From: Linyphia triangularis
Taxonomy: Eukaryota; Arthropoda; Arachnida; Araneae; Linyphiidae
DNA: 64,000 nt
Reading direction: 5' to 3'
Assembly (NCBI GenBank): GCA_963978545.1
Contig: OZ021725.1
Span: 92,846,305 to 92,910,304 of the forward strand
Positions within the stretch are counted from its first letter, which is position 1. Each line of letters opens with the position of its first letter. Positions 1 to 11,770 of the stretch are shown piece after piece. Position numbers and translations under genes: made by a program. Under the pieces are notes generated by a model. That model saw only the letters and a program-made list of their open reading frames with translations. It was not told the origin of the DNA and made no database searches.

Positions 1-440
1 GTATTTGTATATACTGAAGTGAGATTTTGTTGTTGTTTAAAAAATATTTTTTGTTTCGGCTTTTTTCGGAAAAAAAAACCTTGTGGTTTTTAACAAATTT
101 GAATGGCTTTTACGAAAATTCTTAAAAAAAAAAAAAAAATGAATCACAATCAAAAGCTAACTTCGGTAGAATAACAAGTGTCAGCTAAATGGCGCTGAAA
201 AAAAAAATTAGGCTTCTAAGTCGGTTGGTTGTTTTCAGATTATCTGGCGCCGTCAGCAACACGAGGGCTATAATGCGCCGAAACATTCGTCATTAGCCAA
301 GCCAACATACATTCACAAACACCCATGCCTGACACGGGACTCGAACCCGCAACCTCGCTGTCTAGAAGCTAGCGCCGTTTGGTCGGCTAGGCTTCTATGT
401 CAAATACTTTCTGAGAAAAAGGTAGATGAAAAATGCCATG
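1..440 (-). repeat. Interspersed repeat A, copy 1, interrupted by SINE
   Basis: Excluding the SINE, this stretch aligns in reverse with 21056-21330: TTTTTTGTTTCG, TTTTTAACAAATTT, GAATCACAATCAAAAGCTAAC, CAAATACTTTCTGA. It runs off the window start. Confidence 0.75.
223..387 (-). mobile_element. tRNA-derived SINE, family 1, internal deletion
   Basis: The minus strand carries a tRNA-like head with box B (GGTTCGAGTCCCGTG) and a common body ending …GATAATCTGAAAACAACCAACC. About 15 bases around box A are missing. A 14-bp duplication, taggcttcta(a/t)gtc, flanks it (209-222 and 388-401). Confidence 0.9.
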
Positions 441-589
441 ATTAATTAAATGTACCGGAATAGAGGGTTTTAACTCCCCTTGATCAAAGTTCAACATTTC
501 ATTAAAACGAGGTACAAATTCATTTACATTTGACTGTAAATGTTCCTATAGTTTACCCTTAGCCTTGCTCATAGACTTTTAAAGCAGTT

Positions 590-770
590 GGTTGGTTGTT
601 TTCAGATTATCTGGCGCCATCAGCAACACGAGGGCTATAATGCGCCGAAACATTCGTCATTTGACAAGCCAACATACATTCACAAACACCCATGCCTGAC
701 ACGTTACTCGAACCCCGCAACCTCGCGGTCTAGAAGCTAGCACGCTAACCACTATACCGTTTGGTCGGCA
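590..770 (-). mobile_element. tRNA-derived SINE, family 1
   Basis: Full-length minus-strand copy with boxes A and B, flanked by a perfect 13-bp duplication ttttaaagcagtt (577-589 and 771-783). Confidence 0.92.
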
Positions 771-783
771 TTTTAAAGCAGTT

Positions 784-1749
784 TATATCTACAATTGTTT
801 ACAAAACAATCCTCTTTTTTTTTTTCGCAACCCCAGCATCTTGTCCTTCACTATCTATAAATCTCAACGTGCGAAAACTCTAAGCACCAGGTACGTTTCT
901 GATGTGACGGTCCTAAAATATCTCGTCAAAAAAAAAAAGAGATTTACCTAACTGATAAACACCTGAAGATAATAGGACATTTACGTCAAAGAGAAGAAAA
1001 AAAAAAGTTACGAAAGGGAAGAAAAGAAATGACCCTCTGGTTCGTGACAGAAATCTAATGGGCCACAAACATACGCAGGTAAAAACGTGCGACTCAATAA
1101 AAAACAACATGCTGAAATATTTAATTTTGCTGAAATGATGCGCGTAGCTCTATCGAAAGACAATTGATTTTTACTTGTAATAGGCGTGTTAAATGGATTG
1201 TCAGCAATTGTCAGCATTTATGTTAATGATTGTTATCAATGAAGAAAAAAAATGGGTATAAAATGCCTTAGACCTTTATAAAATGTGTGGGATTTTTTTT
1301 TTCCCCGTTATAAGAAGGACAGGCCGTAATTAAGTCAAAGTAAGCAATTTTCTTTCTTTGCAATATTTATTGTGTTTATTGTTTTAAATTTGTAATAGAA
1401 GTTGAAATTAAACTTTTTCATTTGCCGAATCAAAAAAAAAAAAATTAAGCGTAAAAATCATTCATCGTGATGGTTTATCCATCTAGAATTTCTAGTCTAG
1501 CGTGAATATATTCAGGCTGATGCGTTAAACCTGTAATCTATGATATGAAATTAAAAAAAAATCTTTCTAAAAAAGACCCGATGTTATAGTTCCGCAACAG
1601 ATCAACGTCTTACTTCTATTTATATAAGCTGCTGCCTAATAATTCGGTAATTTTGTATTTTGCTTTTGAGAAATTATAACGCTAATCCCACAATTTGAAG
1701 ATAACGACGAAACTCGCAATCAAACAGCGTTGATGGCATAAAGTGAACT
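784..1749. other. No gene seen
   Basis: AT-rich non-coding sequence with short A and T runs. Two short open frames on the minus strand (about 65 codons) lack any recognisable motif. Confidence 0.5.
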
Positions 1750-2065
1750 ACCCAGGTAGCACAGAGGTATTGGCTAATGTCAGAAACGGGGGTTCTGGGA
1801 AGATTGGTCAATCCATGCCAAAACTCGAGCATCGTTCCAAAATATACGATTAAAAAAAAACATGTCGGGACCTTCGCAAAACATATTACCCCTCCGTTCT
1901 TTCCTATAAAAAATATATTTCACTTTTAAAACTCCGCATCAACGTTGCCAAACTCCAGCATATTTTACTTGAGAGACTGGCGAGATTGACCAAGATCCAC
2001 AACAACGGCCAACGATCCACATCGGGATTGGTCAAAGTTGAGTGATACTGGGCAGCGTATTTGTG
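1750..2065 (+). repeat. Interspersed repeat B, copy 1
   Basis: Shares GTCAGAAA(C/G)GGG…TTTTGG…, AACATCGTTCCAAAATA(T/C)ACGATT and GA(C/T)CAAGATCC-type blocks with copies near 15440-15800 (inverted) and 33235-33770. Non-coding, class unknown. Confidence 0.6.
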
Positions 2066-2583
2066 CTACTTAGTATTAGTGACACTTTTACAACCATAAT
2101 TAAAATTATGTGTTCCTAAGCAGAACCAGCAGCAAGACAAAAAATAACAAGGTTGAATCAAGTAATAAGCCCATCATGCACTTTTCAATGCCCCTCTAAC
2201 TGAAACCTTCCTTCCAACTAATATTATGAGATAATTTCACGTTCATTAAAAAAAAAGGTCAAAACACTTAAAAAAAAATTAAAAAAAATCAATTATTAAG
2301 TACATAGTCTTTCAGAAATAAGTCCGCAGCTTTGAAACGACATGACTTCGAAACAGTTAGAAAGAGGAAGAAGAAACTAGTGGTATGTTGGAGAGACAGG
2401 TGTGGAATGGTTTTCAAAAGTAGTTACATTATTGAAATGTGGTTAGAAATTATCATAAAATCTTAATATAGCCGAATAAGTCTCTCATGGAAAAGGACTC
2501 TGTGTTACCTTTACGGGATACGGTCACTTTTGCAGAATACAGTGGTTTTTCGTACCCCAAATTCAACTGTTTTGTTTATTGAC

Positions 2584-3119
2584 AAATCCGTCCAAATAAT
2601 AATGGGCCTCATGGATAAACCATATGCAAGCGTCTTCAATTTCACTTCCGATCAATCAATCTTGCAACCCTGGTGTATTTGAACTTCCGTTCCTATCTAT
2701 ATTCAAAATATCACTTGTCTCTACTTTCTGTCTCTCACTGCTTGGTTATTCATTCAATTTAGTTAGCAATCAATTCAAAGTTAATTTATTAAATTTAATA
2801 TGGGCTTCATAAAGACTCCACTATTAATAGAGAAGAATCCACTATTATCTAAATCCGTCCAAATATTAATGGGACTTATCGGGTTAATCATATGCAAGAG
2901 TCTTCAAATTCACTCCGATCAATCAATCTTGCAACCCTGGTGTATTTGAATTTCCGTACCTGCCTAATTAAAATATCACTTGTCTCTACTTTCTGCTTCT
3001 CACTGCTTAGAAGTTATATCACTTTAAAGTTAGCAAATCAATTTAAAGTTAGTTTATTCATTTTATAATGGGTTACAAAAGGACTCCACTATTAATAAAG
3101 AAAGAATCCACTATTAATC
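2584..3119 (+). repeat. Tandem duplication, 2 x ~268 bp
   Basis: AAATCCGTCCAAATA begins copies at 2584 and 2851. The copies share long runs (GATCAATCAATCTTGCAACC; ATATCACTTGTCTCTACTTT; GACTCCACTATTAATA) with scattered differences. Non-coding. Confidence 0.85.
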
Positions 3120-3165
3120 GCTCACTCCACGAACCTTAAACTATTACAAACTCACCAAAGCATCG

Positions 3166-3347
3166 GCCGACCAAACGGTATAGTGGTTAGCGTGCTAGCT
3201 TCTAGACCACGAGGTTGCAGGTTCGAGTCCCGTGATAGGCATGGGTGTTTGTAAATATATGTCGGCTTGTCTAATGACGAATGTTTCGCCGCATTATAGC
3301 CCTCGTGTTGCTGACGGCGCCAGATAATCTGAAAACAACCAAACAAC
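3166..3347 (+). mobile_element. tRNA-derived SINE, family 1
   Basis: Full-length copy, 182 bp: tRNA-like head (GCCGACC…TAGTGGTTAGCGTGC as box A; GGTTCGAGTCCC as box B), unique body, and CAAC-rich 3' end without poly(A). A perfect 13-bp duplication caccaaagcatcg flanks it (3153-3165 and 3348-3360). Confidence 0.93.
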
Positions 3348-3360
3348 CACCAAAGCATCG

Positions 3361-4806
3361 AGACGAAAAAACAGATCAAACGCTGTCGTATGCTGAGTAA
3401 CCAAACATACCATTGCAGTTCTGGATGAAATTTTACAATTATAAACCAAAATTTTGTCGTATCTTTTTAGAAGGCCTTAAAAATAGAAGCCAGTTTTTTT
3501 ACCTTTGATTTACTTTAAACAAGCATTTGATTGAGGGTAGATTAAGACGAAACTGGAATGGAGATCTTATATTCCTCAATCCTATACTTCTTAGGGGGTC
3601 TAGCAGACAAAATTTTAAAAATTCTCAATTTAATTTTTTTTATTATTATTGTAAAAAATAATAAAAATGTTTCTAAATAAAATGACATAAAATTGTGTTT
3701 CTATTTTTAGTAGAACTTAAAATATTTAAACTTTTGTTACATGACAACTGCATCTCGGGGGTGGTATATTGAAACTTAAAAACTGTTTTTGTCGGTGATA
3801 GTTTTTTTTTTTTTTTTTGTCCCTTTTTTTTCAGTTTAAATGGATATAACTTAAAAACTACTTGTTATAAATATATGAAACTTTCCACAATTATTTTTCA
3901 TTTATATTTCTTTGATATGTCTTCATGAATTGTGTATTTTGGTTTAACGTTTTTAAAAAAGTTTACCATACTATGGGTTTTTAGCATGGTTATACTATGG
4001 TTTTTATATAGTTTCTGCAAAAAAAATTTTTTTAATTTTTTCTAAATATATTATTAAAAAATCATGAAGGCTATTTTTATATGAATTACAAGAAGTAATT
4101 CAATGCAAAAATGAAGTGATTTTTTTAAATAGATTTTTAAATATATCAAATTTAGATAATGTCACATTTTTTTAAAGTTTTTAATTTTTAATTATTATTT
4201 TTTTTTTTTCATTTGAAAATATAAAACAGTTATTTAAGTTGTAAAGCATAATTCAGTACTGCATAAAAAAATTCTGAATAATAATTTTAAAAATAAGGAT
4301 TTAAGAATTTTTAGTCCTGGACCAACCCTTCCCCAAGCAGATTAAAATAGGTATTTCTAACAGAAGAGTTTTATACTAGACGTATTTTATGCATTAAATT
4401 TCAACGTGATCTCATCATCTAAATTATATTTAACTTAATCTTAACAAATATATATTTAAAGCAAAAATTCGAGTCTTAGATAAATAGTGTTTTTATAACT
4501 AAAAAAAAGCTTTTTGTCAAACACACATAATATTCCAATAAAAATCGAACTGTGTCTTATATTATCAAAGCAAGAGTCTTTAACATTTTTAAGAAGATAA
4601 GATAAAGCATATATTTTATGATTGTTTTATCAAAGTAATAAAAGCAGAGGGTGTGGAAAGAGTTGTAATTCTATAAAACAATGCGAAACTTCAAAAAATC
4701 CAGAGTTTTGCTTCACAGAAACAAAAAATATTATTATAAAAGCAAGGAGAAATAAACAACCTTTAAAAGCATTTTAATATATTCTAATCAAATCAAGACT
4801 TCAAAA
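3361..4806. other. No gene seen
   Basis: Strongly AT-rich sequence with long T runs. No ORF or repeat boundary could be supported. Confidence 0.5.
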
Positions 4807-5262
4807 AACTAACCCATAAAAAGAAGGGTTTTATATAAATCCTTTATATGCATAGACTTTTGTGTTCAATTACAACTTATTTAAGCGATTTTCAGCTCAT
4901 ATTCATATTGTTCGATCACTTTGAAAAAGGAAGCAATCAATTACGTGCTATTAGCTAAAAAATTTTACCTCAAAACTTGATAGAATGCATTGTCATCGGA
5001 AGCGAGTCTATATACCAAGTTTTAGATCGATTGGATGACCTCAAGTAGGTTAATTAGTCCTGCAAAACGACAATAGAAATGTGTGTAAAATTGGAATTTT
5101 AACGACAACCCCCAAAACTTTATAGAATGCGTTGACATCTACAACGAATCTGTTCAGTTTCAGCTCGATTGGATGGTGGCAAGTGGGCTAATTCGCTCTT
5201 CGCCAATTTACCCGCCATACACTAAATCGAAATTAATGTAAAGGAATTAAAAATGAGTACAC
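4807..5262 (+). repeat. Interspersed repeat C, copy 1
   Basis: Starts AACCCATAAAAAGAAGG … AAATCCTTTATATGCAT and has two internal subunits of about 110 bp (GATAGAATGCATTGTCATC…CGATTGGATGA…). Ends ACTAAATCGAAATTAATGTAAAGGA. Other copies are at 28502, 43633 (inverted), 58140 and, partial, 23580 and 42605. Non-coding, class unknown. Confidence 0.65.
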
Positions 5263-8200
5263 CTTTTTGTCTTATCTCTAAAAAGGTCGATAAAATAAGG
5301 GTTTTTTTTTTTTTTATTCTAAAAGACATGATATTTAACTTTTTTTTAAAAAATAAGACTAATTCACGAAAAAAATTAATTGAAACGGTTCAGACAAAAT
5401 AAGAATATATAAAGTTAAATTACCCCTTACTATTATCTTTCTGAATATTTTCTTATCTTTTTAAAACTTTTCAGTGATCTTTTACTAAGGTAACATGAAG
5501 AAAAGACTGGATGGAAATCTTAAAAATCTAAATTTTTTTATTTCTAAAAAAAAATAATCGACAAATGCATAAACGTCTTTGGTTATCAAATGCAGAAAAA
5601 TTAGTAATAAATCATTTAAAATTAAAAAATAACTAAAGAAAGACTAATGAACATAAAATTTAAGATAAAAACTGGTGAAGAATTAGTTATCAAATTGATG
5701 ATTGAGTCGATTTATAAATAGTAACTCATTGATTTTATAATAGAAAGAATTGAGTCTAAGAAAGTGTTCTGTTGTTTTAAGCTGCACAATCTTTTTGCAA
5801 ATAAATAGAAATTATTATAATAAAAAAAAGTTTGCAATGCCAAATAATAAAATCATCTAAGACTCCATAGAGGAAGTCATCATCTATTCTAAATTTAAAA
5901 AATCCATATTAATATTCTTTTAAATTTGCGCAATACATTCTTTTACATGGTGACTTTAAAAAGTAAATACATAAAGATAGAATTTCCAGTTCTTGAACTT
6001 TTATAACAATGACTAATATAAATCTCAATAAAAGTCTTTCAAAAGTAACGGCCGAATTTATTTTCATCTGAATAACAGAAAAATTCCATCAAATAAATTT
6101 TCAACCTAATTACGTCGAAAATCAAGCATTCTTCCCAATTACCTTTTCCAATGTCATATAAATTTTCCCTTCGCACCCATATTCTTGTCAACATTGTGGA
6201 ATAAATTAAGAAACTGAAGGAAAACGAGAGTTACCTTCGTTCTAGGGATATATGTATATCTGAAAGGCAAAAAAAGAAAAAAGGGAAGAAAAAAAAAAGC
6301 GATGTTAATAATTCGTCTAATGTCAAACCAAAGCGCATTTCAGAAAATATTTCTCTCTCTCGCTCTCAGTTCTTCGTCAACTTCACTCGATTCTCTTCAG
6401 TTCGTTCTTTCAGTTGTCAAACGATAAGAGAAGAATCGGAAAATTACCAAGATTTTTGAAATGATGATTCTCATTGGATTATCTTGTAGTGAAGGTGAAT
6501 AGAAAACTGAGGTATGAATATGTTTTAATTGTATTTGCGAAAACAGAACTTAAATTTAAATGAACTTAATTTTAAATTTTCTGTTGTTAATTTTGCTTGC
6601 ATTATTGAAAAATATTTTTAACAACTGTGTTTATAAGTGGCAAAGTCATATTATCACCTGTTTTGTTACTTTCTACTATTCTAAAAGGATTTTTACACAC
6701 ACACACACACACGTTAATACTCATTTTAACACAAATTTAAATGCATGTTAAAAATCGTTGAATTTTAATTTAGCTTTAGCTTTATTTTATCATGTATTTC
6801 ATCCATGTGTTTCATTTTCAAGTTATTCCACCATTTTTAAGGAACTCCGTATTGTTAAAATGGATAAAAATGTCATAAATTTGATTATTTTCTTTAGTCT
6901 TATAGTGATATAAAGAACTCTTCAATTAAATTACAATTTTTATCTAAACCCAGTAAAATAAGTACAGTTGTTGTCATTTAATATAGAAATAGCATATACT
7001 CTAATTGTAGGACTATTCAACAACAGTTTGGTTACATATAAGTAGCTAAATATTTCTAAATTTAACTGACAACAACTTTTCATCGAACTTTGTTGTGCTA
7101 CGAATAGCTCTATTACAATAATTTAATTCTAAAAAATATAGAACAATACCGTAAAACGTTTTATTGGAATATCTATATAAAAATATAAGTATTTTATTCA
7201 AATTTTGATGGGTAACATTGTTGTAAGAAATTAATTTTTATAATTTGTGTGGATAAATGTTTTAGAGTGTAAAATTTTGAATGAAACCAAGCAGATATGT
7301 TAAATAAATTATATAGGATTCAACTTTTAATAATTTTCATGAAATTCTGGTAAAATTTATGCAACAGATTTTATTGCATAGAATGAATGTTCCCCAATGT
7401 TAAACAAATTATCACTCATTAAATTTTCAAGTAGATACTTTTTCTCTTAACATTTTTTTATTATTATTTTTGTTCTTTTAAACGTACCATCAGTAAGACT
7501 TTAATTTCAAGCAAACGAAAGTAATAATTTTTTAATATCTTTCACAATTGCAAACTAATGTTGTCTCAAAATATATCACTAACAACAATTTATAAAATTT
7601 GAAACCTCTCTGCTCCTCATTTATTGTATGTAACTTTGCAAAAAGCAATTAAAGTACATTAAAAGGGATCCATTACCTATAGCTTCTCGCTTAGATTGTA
7701 CTATAATTAGTGAAAAGCCTGATGTAACAATTAACAGCAAAAATTACTTTTCACAACTTAATTCTAAATTAACATTTCATTTTATGTTGTAGTTTTTTGA
7801 GGCAAATTTGTAAAATTATCTCTGAATTTTTTCTTTGAATATAAACAAAAGTCCCATTATATTTTTGTAGTATTTCTATTACTCTGTTTCATTTTTGATT
7901 AAAATTTCCCAAAATTATTAGTAAAAGTTTTATAAACATATCTTTAAAATATACTTACAAATATATTTATAAAGAAACATTTTTAGTATGAGGAAATACT
8001 ATTTTGTTTGTTTGTTTGTTGCTTCAATTAATTGCAAACATATTAAACGGGACCTTATTATATCAACTTTAAAATATTGTGTTCAAAACTCAAAGAAGAC
8101 AAACTCAAAGAAAAGATAAAAACGTATTTCAAGATATATTTATTTCAAAAAATTGCCATCGTCTCTTCTACGTAAACAATTTTTATCGTTGCACAGTGCG

Positions 8201-8799
8201 TACTTTCTCTGTCCAATAAATTTCATAACCCGTTGTGATATTAAGGCAAATGTTGGTAATGGGCAAGGGTTAACAAAACCTATCCGTTACGTTGGTGATA
8301 CGTAATCAAAATAAAGATTTAAAAATTCTGTAGATGTTCATTTCTTGAGAAATGTAGAAGGATACAGAAAATGACATCCTTTAAATATTTGAAATATTAC
8401 TTATTGTTTCAACATGTAATGGTTAACTCGATTCTCTAGGCTTACTGAATTCTCAAATTTTTAAAATTTTTAAATATTCAAACTGAAACCACATTCTCTT
8501 TGTCTAAGACTCAACTGAAGATCTAAAACAATAAATCGAAATCATAGTCGGTGACGATTCAGACTAAACTGAAGGCATCAAAAAAGGAATCCGCCTTGCT
8601 TTAACTAGCAATTAACCTTTAATCAAAACGTTGTAGAATCACTCTAAAATGTTATAAAATATTATTTGAAACTCATTTACGAACTGATATCAGTAAAAAA
8701 TAGAGTTCAATAGAACATTGACCTTGACCCCAAGTTTCTAAATAATCATCCACAAAAAGTAACTAAAATACTTCTAAACACTGTCAAAAGATAGTATGT
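5263..8799. other. Non-coding, contains candidate NCLX promoter
   Basis: AT-rich sequence. The only distinct spots are the CT-rich/TCAGT stretch near 6355-6494 and a short CA run at 6696-6711. Confidence 0.45.
6355..6494 (+). promoter_or_regulatory. Possible NCLX promoter and 5' non-coding exon
   Basis: After a CT-rich run (tctctctctcgctctc) there are three closely spaced TCAGTT/TCAGTTC motifs that resemble the arthropod initiator TCAGT. They are followed by sequence ending GTGAAG|GTGAAT, a possible donor. The predicted first exon of NCLX must lie upstream of 22043, and this is the best-looking start seen. A 15-kb first intron would be implied. This is inference only. Confidence 0.2.
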
Positions 8800-9350
8800 C
8801 AAAGAAAATTGAGTAATTTATATTTTTTCTAAATCATGAAAATAGGAATCTCAACCTAAAACATCTCTGTAAAAAGGAGCAAAGTTCTTCATACAAAGAT
8901 TATGGCCGTAAAAAGTATTGAGAATTTAAAGTAGAGACAAGTTTAAAGTTGTTGTAAATTACGGACAAAGAAATTTAGTAAAATTTTCTTTTCAAATTCT
9001 CTCCTGTATAGGCCGAAATATCTAGCTGCAAAAATATTTGTGACACTTGGCCTTTACGTATTCTGGTTCAGTCACGCGTAATGCCCAAGTCACACAAGCA
9101 TTTTTGTAGCTAGATATCAAGGCCTATGCAGGGTAATTTTGACTTTGAGAAGAAAATTTTCTAATTTTCATAGCCCGTAATTTAAAACAACTTTAAACTT
9201 AGCTCTACTAATTAGATCTCAATACTTTTTAAGGCCATTATCTTTGCATGAAGAACTTTGCGCCTTTTTACAGAAATGTTTTTGTTGGGATTTCGCTTCA
9301 TTTTTTAAGGAACTAATTTTAAATTTATTACTTATTTGCACAACAATAAC
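8800..9350 (+). repeat. Imperfect fold-back element, ~500 bp
   Basis: Two arms of about 200-230 bp are inverted copies around a centre near 9068. Matching blocks include TCTGTAAAAAGG, AAAGTTCTTCAT, CTAGCTGCAAAAAT and GGCCGTAAAAAGTATTGAGA against their inverted partners, with about 20% mismatch. Confidence 0.8.
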
Positions 9351-11249
9351 TAGTTTAAAAATGTTCAGTGTTAATATTTGCTTCAGCTTGCAAGAAAACT
9401 TCCTGGGATTAAAATGGTTATATATATATGGGAAAATGATACAGACATTTGCTCTTCTTCGAAATATTTTTTAATTATATTTTTGGAAGGCTCTAATAGA
9501 ACTTTTTAAGAGAATAAATTTGTCTGTAATTTTAAGATATACATTTTTCCTTCAACTAAAATTCATGCCAAGCAAATGCATTGAAAAAATGTACATTGAT
9601 TTCAATTTATCGTATAATACAATGAATTGTTTATTTATTAAATGAATATTAAGATGTATTGCAATGAAAGGAAAAACTTCTTAAATTTTGCAGAACAAAA
9701 ATACTGTGCATGCTTGTTATTTAATAAGAATTCTTTTAGATGATTACGGTTATTACTGAAAAAAGTCTATTACGTTAATAAAAAAAATCCACATAAGTAA
9801 ATACTAAAAACAAACAGCAAGTTTTTTAACTTCAGAAATAAAAAAAAATAAAAAATCTTATCCTTCTGAAAATATACAAGCTTATTTAAAAAATATATTT
9901 TTCAGCTTTAAACTAAAATATTTTTTAATGAAAAAGTTGTTTAATTTTTAAATATATTAATAAAAAATACGTTTTTTATAAACCGTTAACTGTTTGAAAT
10001 TAATAATTCTTTATTTGTTTTTATTAATATAAGATTGTACTTTAATTTTTTTTTTTTTTTAAATGTATATATAAGTTCTTTTACCAGAGGTCGAATAATT
10101 AAAATAAAGCCTCTTCTTTAATAAAGTTTTCTTTCATTATGCCTGATTGGCTGAAAAGATTGATTAAAGATTTTCTGATGCAAAAGCTATACGGCGTGAG
10201 AACATAATTCAACCAAGAGCTGAGTGATACAGCTTTCCGAGAGATCTTTCAAGGCACTATCGTTAAAATACATAAACGATTTTAAAATATTTGTTCTGCA
10301 AATTTAAATAATCTTCTTTTACAGACCATTTTATGAGCATTAATGCAATTTTCTTTAGTAGCTGTTCGTAAATTAATTATCCTTGGGTGGATATTAGGAA
10401 TAGAGGAAATGTACAAGCGGAATAATTAAACAACCGAGCAAATAATTAAACAAGTAATTTAAATAGTTTTAAAAAATTACTCTAAAACATACAAGTATGT
10501 GTTCATCTATACCTCAAAATATTTTGTTAAGAAAGTCTCCAGTTTTTGAAAAATCTATGGAAGTATATCTTTGATATTTTAATAATTGACTTTGGCTAAC
10601 AAATAATAAGCTTTTCGTTTATCGACTTTCTTGAACATGTATATATTTCTTTTCAACATTTTTAACATTCCACTCAAAACGTATTATTTACAAATTAAAA
10701 AAAGAAGCATGAATCAAAAATAAAACACGTTCTTTCTCTCTTTTATATTTCATTACCATAATCGTGTGAATACATTTAAATACGTTTGGAAAACTTTTTT
10801 TCAATGGCACACGGAGAATTGAAAATTAGGACCAACCAATAAGATGCAATACATGGCACATTTTCAAATTCTTACCTAGCTGATACTCAATGTGATGAAA
10901 TAATATTTTCAGACATGAGAAATAATAATCGAAAATGTGTCCTTGTCCTAAAACTGAATTTTAAAATATACAAGAATTTGTTAATCAAAAGAGCAACTAA
11001 TTCCAGCAAATCCTCAAAAAAATCCAATATAATTCTAATTTTTCTGGCCGAAATACCATGCTGTACATATAGTTATACCTGCCTTAGTTAAAAGTAATAT
11101 TTTATTTAATTAACCAAAATTATAATTCATCATATGCAAATTTTATCTGAAATTTTCGAAAATTGAAGAAAAGAATAAATGACTGAAAATTCCTATTGAA
11201 ATATGGTGCAAGGAAAAAATAGCAATTAAATGTTGATATGGTACGTATA
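9351..11249. other. No gene seen
   Basis: AT-rich sequence upstream of the LTR element, probably part of the NCLX first intron if the 6.4-kb promoter is right. Confidence 0.45.
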
Positions 11250-11253
11250 GTAT

Positions 11254-11720
11254 TGTTGCACAAATTGTCTGTATATAGTGTAAATAGTGACGTATTATTT
11301 TAAAATTCTATTGTAATTTATTTTTATCTTATTTTATTTATTAATTAATAGCGATTATACAAGTTAGAAAAAGGTGGCAACACCTAAAGTAATCGAGAAG
11401 TTTCGAGATATTTCGTTTCCGATGAATTGGCTGGAAATTTCGAGAATGTCTCACGCGCTTGTATATAAAAGACTGGAGAACGGGAAAGTTTTCAGATTGA
11501 CTTTGGACTTCGATGAAAGCTTATCGCTTTGTTTACCTATTGGAGTGAGCTTGAATAATCGCTGAATTCGAAGTTATTTTTGTTGAAGCTTGTGTTGAAG
11601 CTTGAGAGTAGTTAAACTGTTGCCTGTGAATAAATTTTTGTGAGTTTTCTGAAGAGAGAATAAATACTTTTAAACCGTGAAAACTGTGCCATCATTGCCT
11701 CAGTGGAAAAATTCATAACA
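11254..11720 (+). repeat. 5' LTR
   Basis: The LTR has a TATA box (tatataaaa, 11462-11470) that should start transcription about 30 bases downstream. Two AATAAA signals lie near its end (11629-11634 and 11659-11664). A 63-codon open frame at 11374-11565 occurs in both LTRs and is probably chance. Confidence 0.95.
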
Positions 11721-11721
11721 G

Positions 11722-11739
11722 TGGTGTCAGAAGTGGGAT
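11722..11739 (+). other. Primer-binding site, tRNA-Leu type
   Basis: TGGTGTCAGAAGTGGGAT begins one base after the LTR. It is complementary to the 3' end of a metazoan tRNA-Leu including CCA (…ATCCCACTTCTGACACCA). Leu-primed elements are known among mdg3-like Ty3 retrotransposons. Confidence 0.85.
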
Positions 11740-11770
11740 CTCGTAATTTTGAATACCGACAACTAGAGGA

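Noticed and set aside
3170..3245. tRNA gene
   Set aside because: The tRNA-like heads keep boxes A and B but are parts of a dispersed SINE with a common body; no free-standing tRNA is seen.
11374..11565. 63-codon ORF repeated at 14523-14714
   Set aside because: It lies within each LTR and has no motif; identity follows from the LTR duplication.
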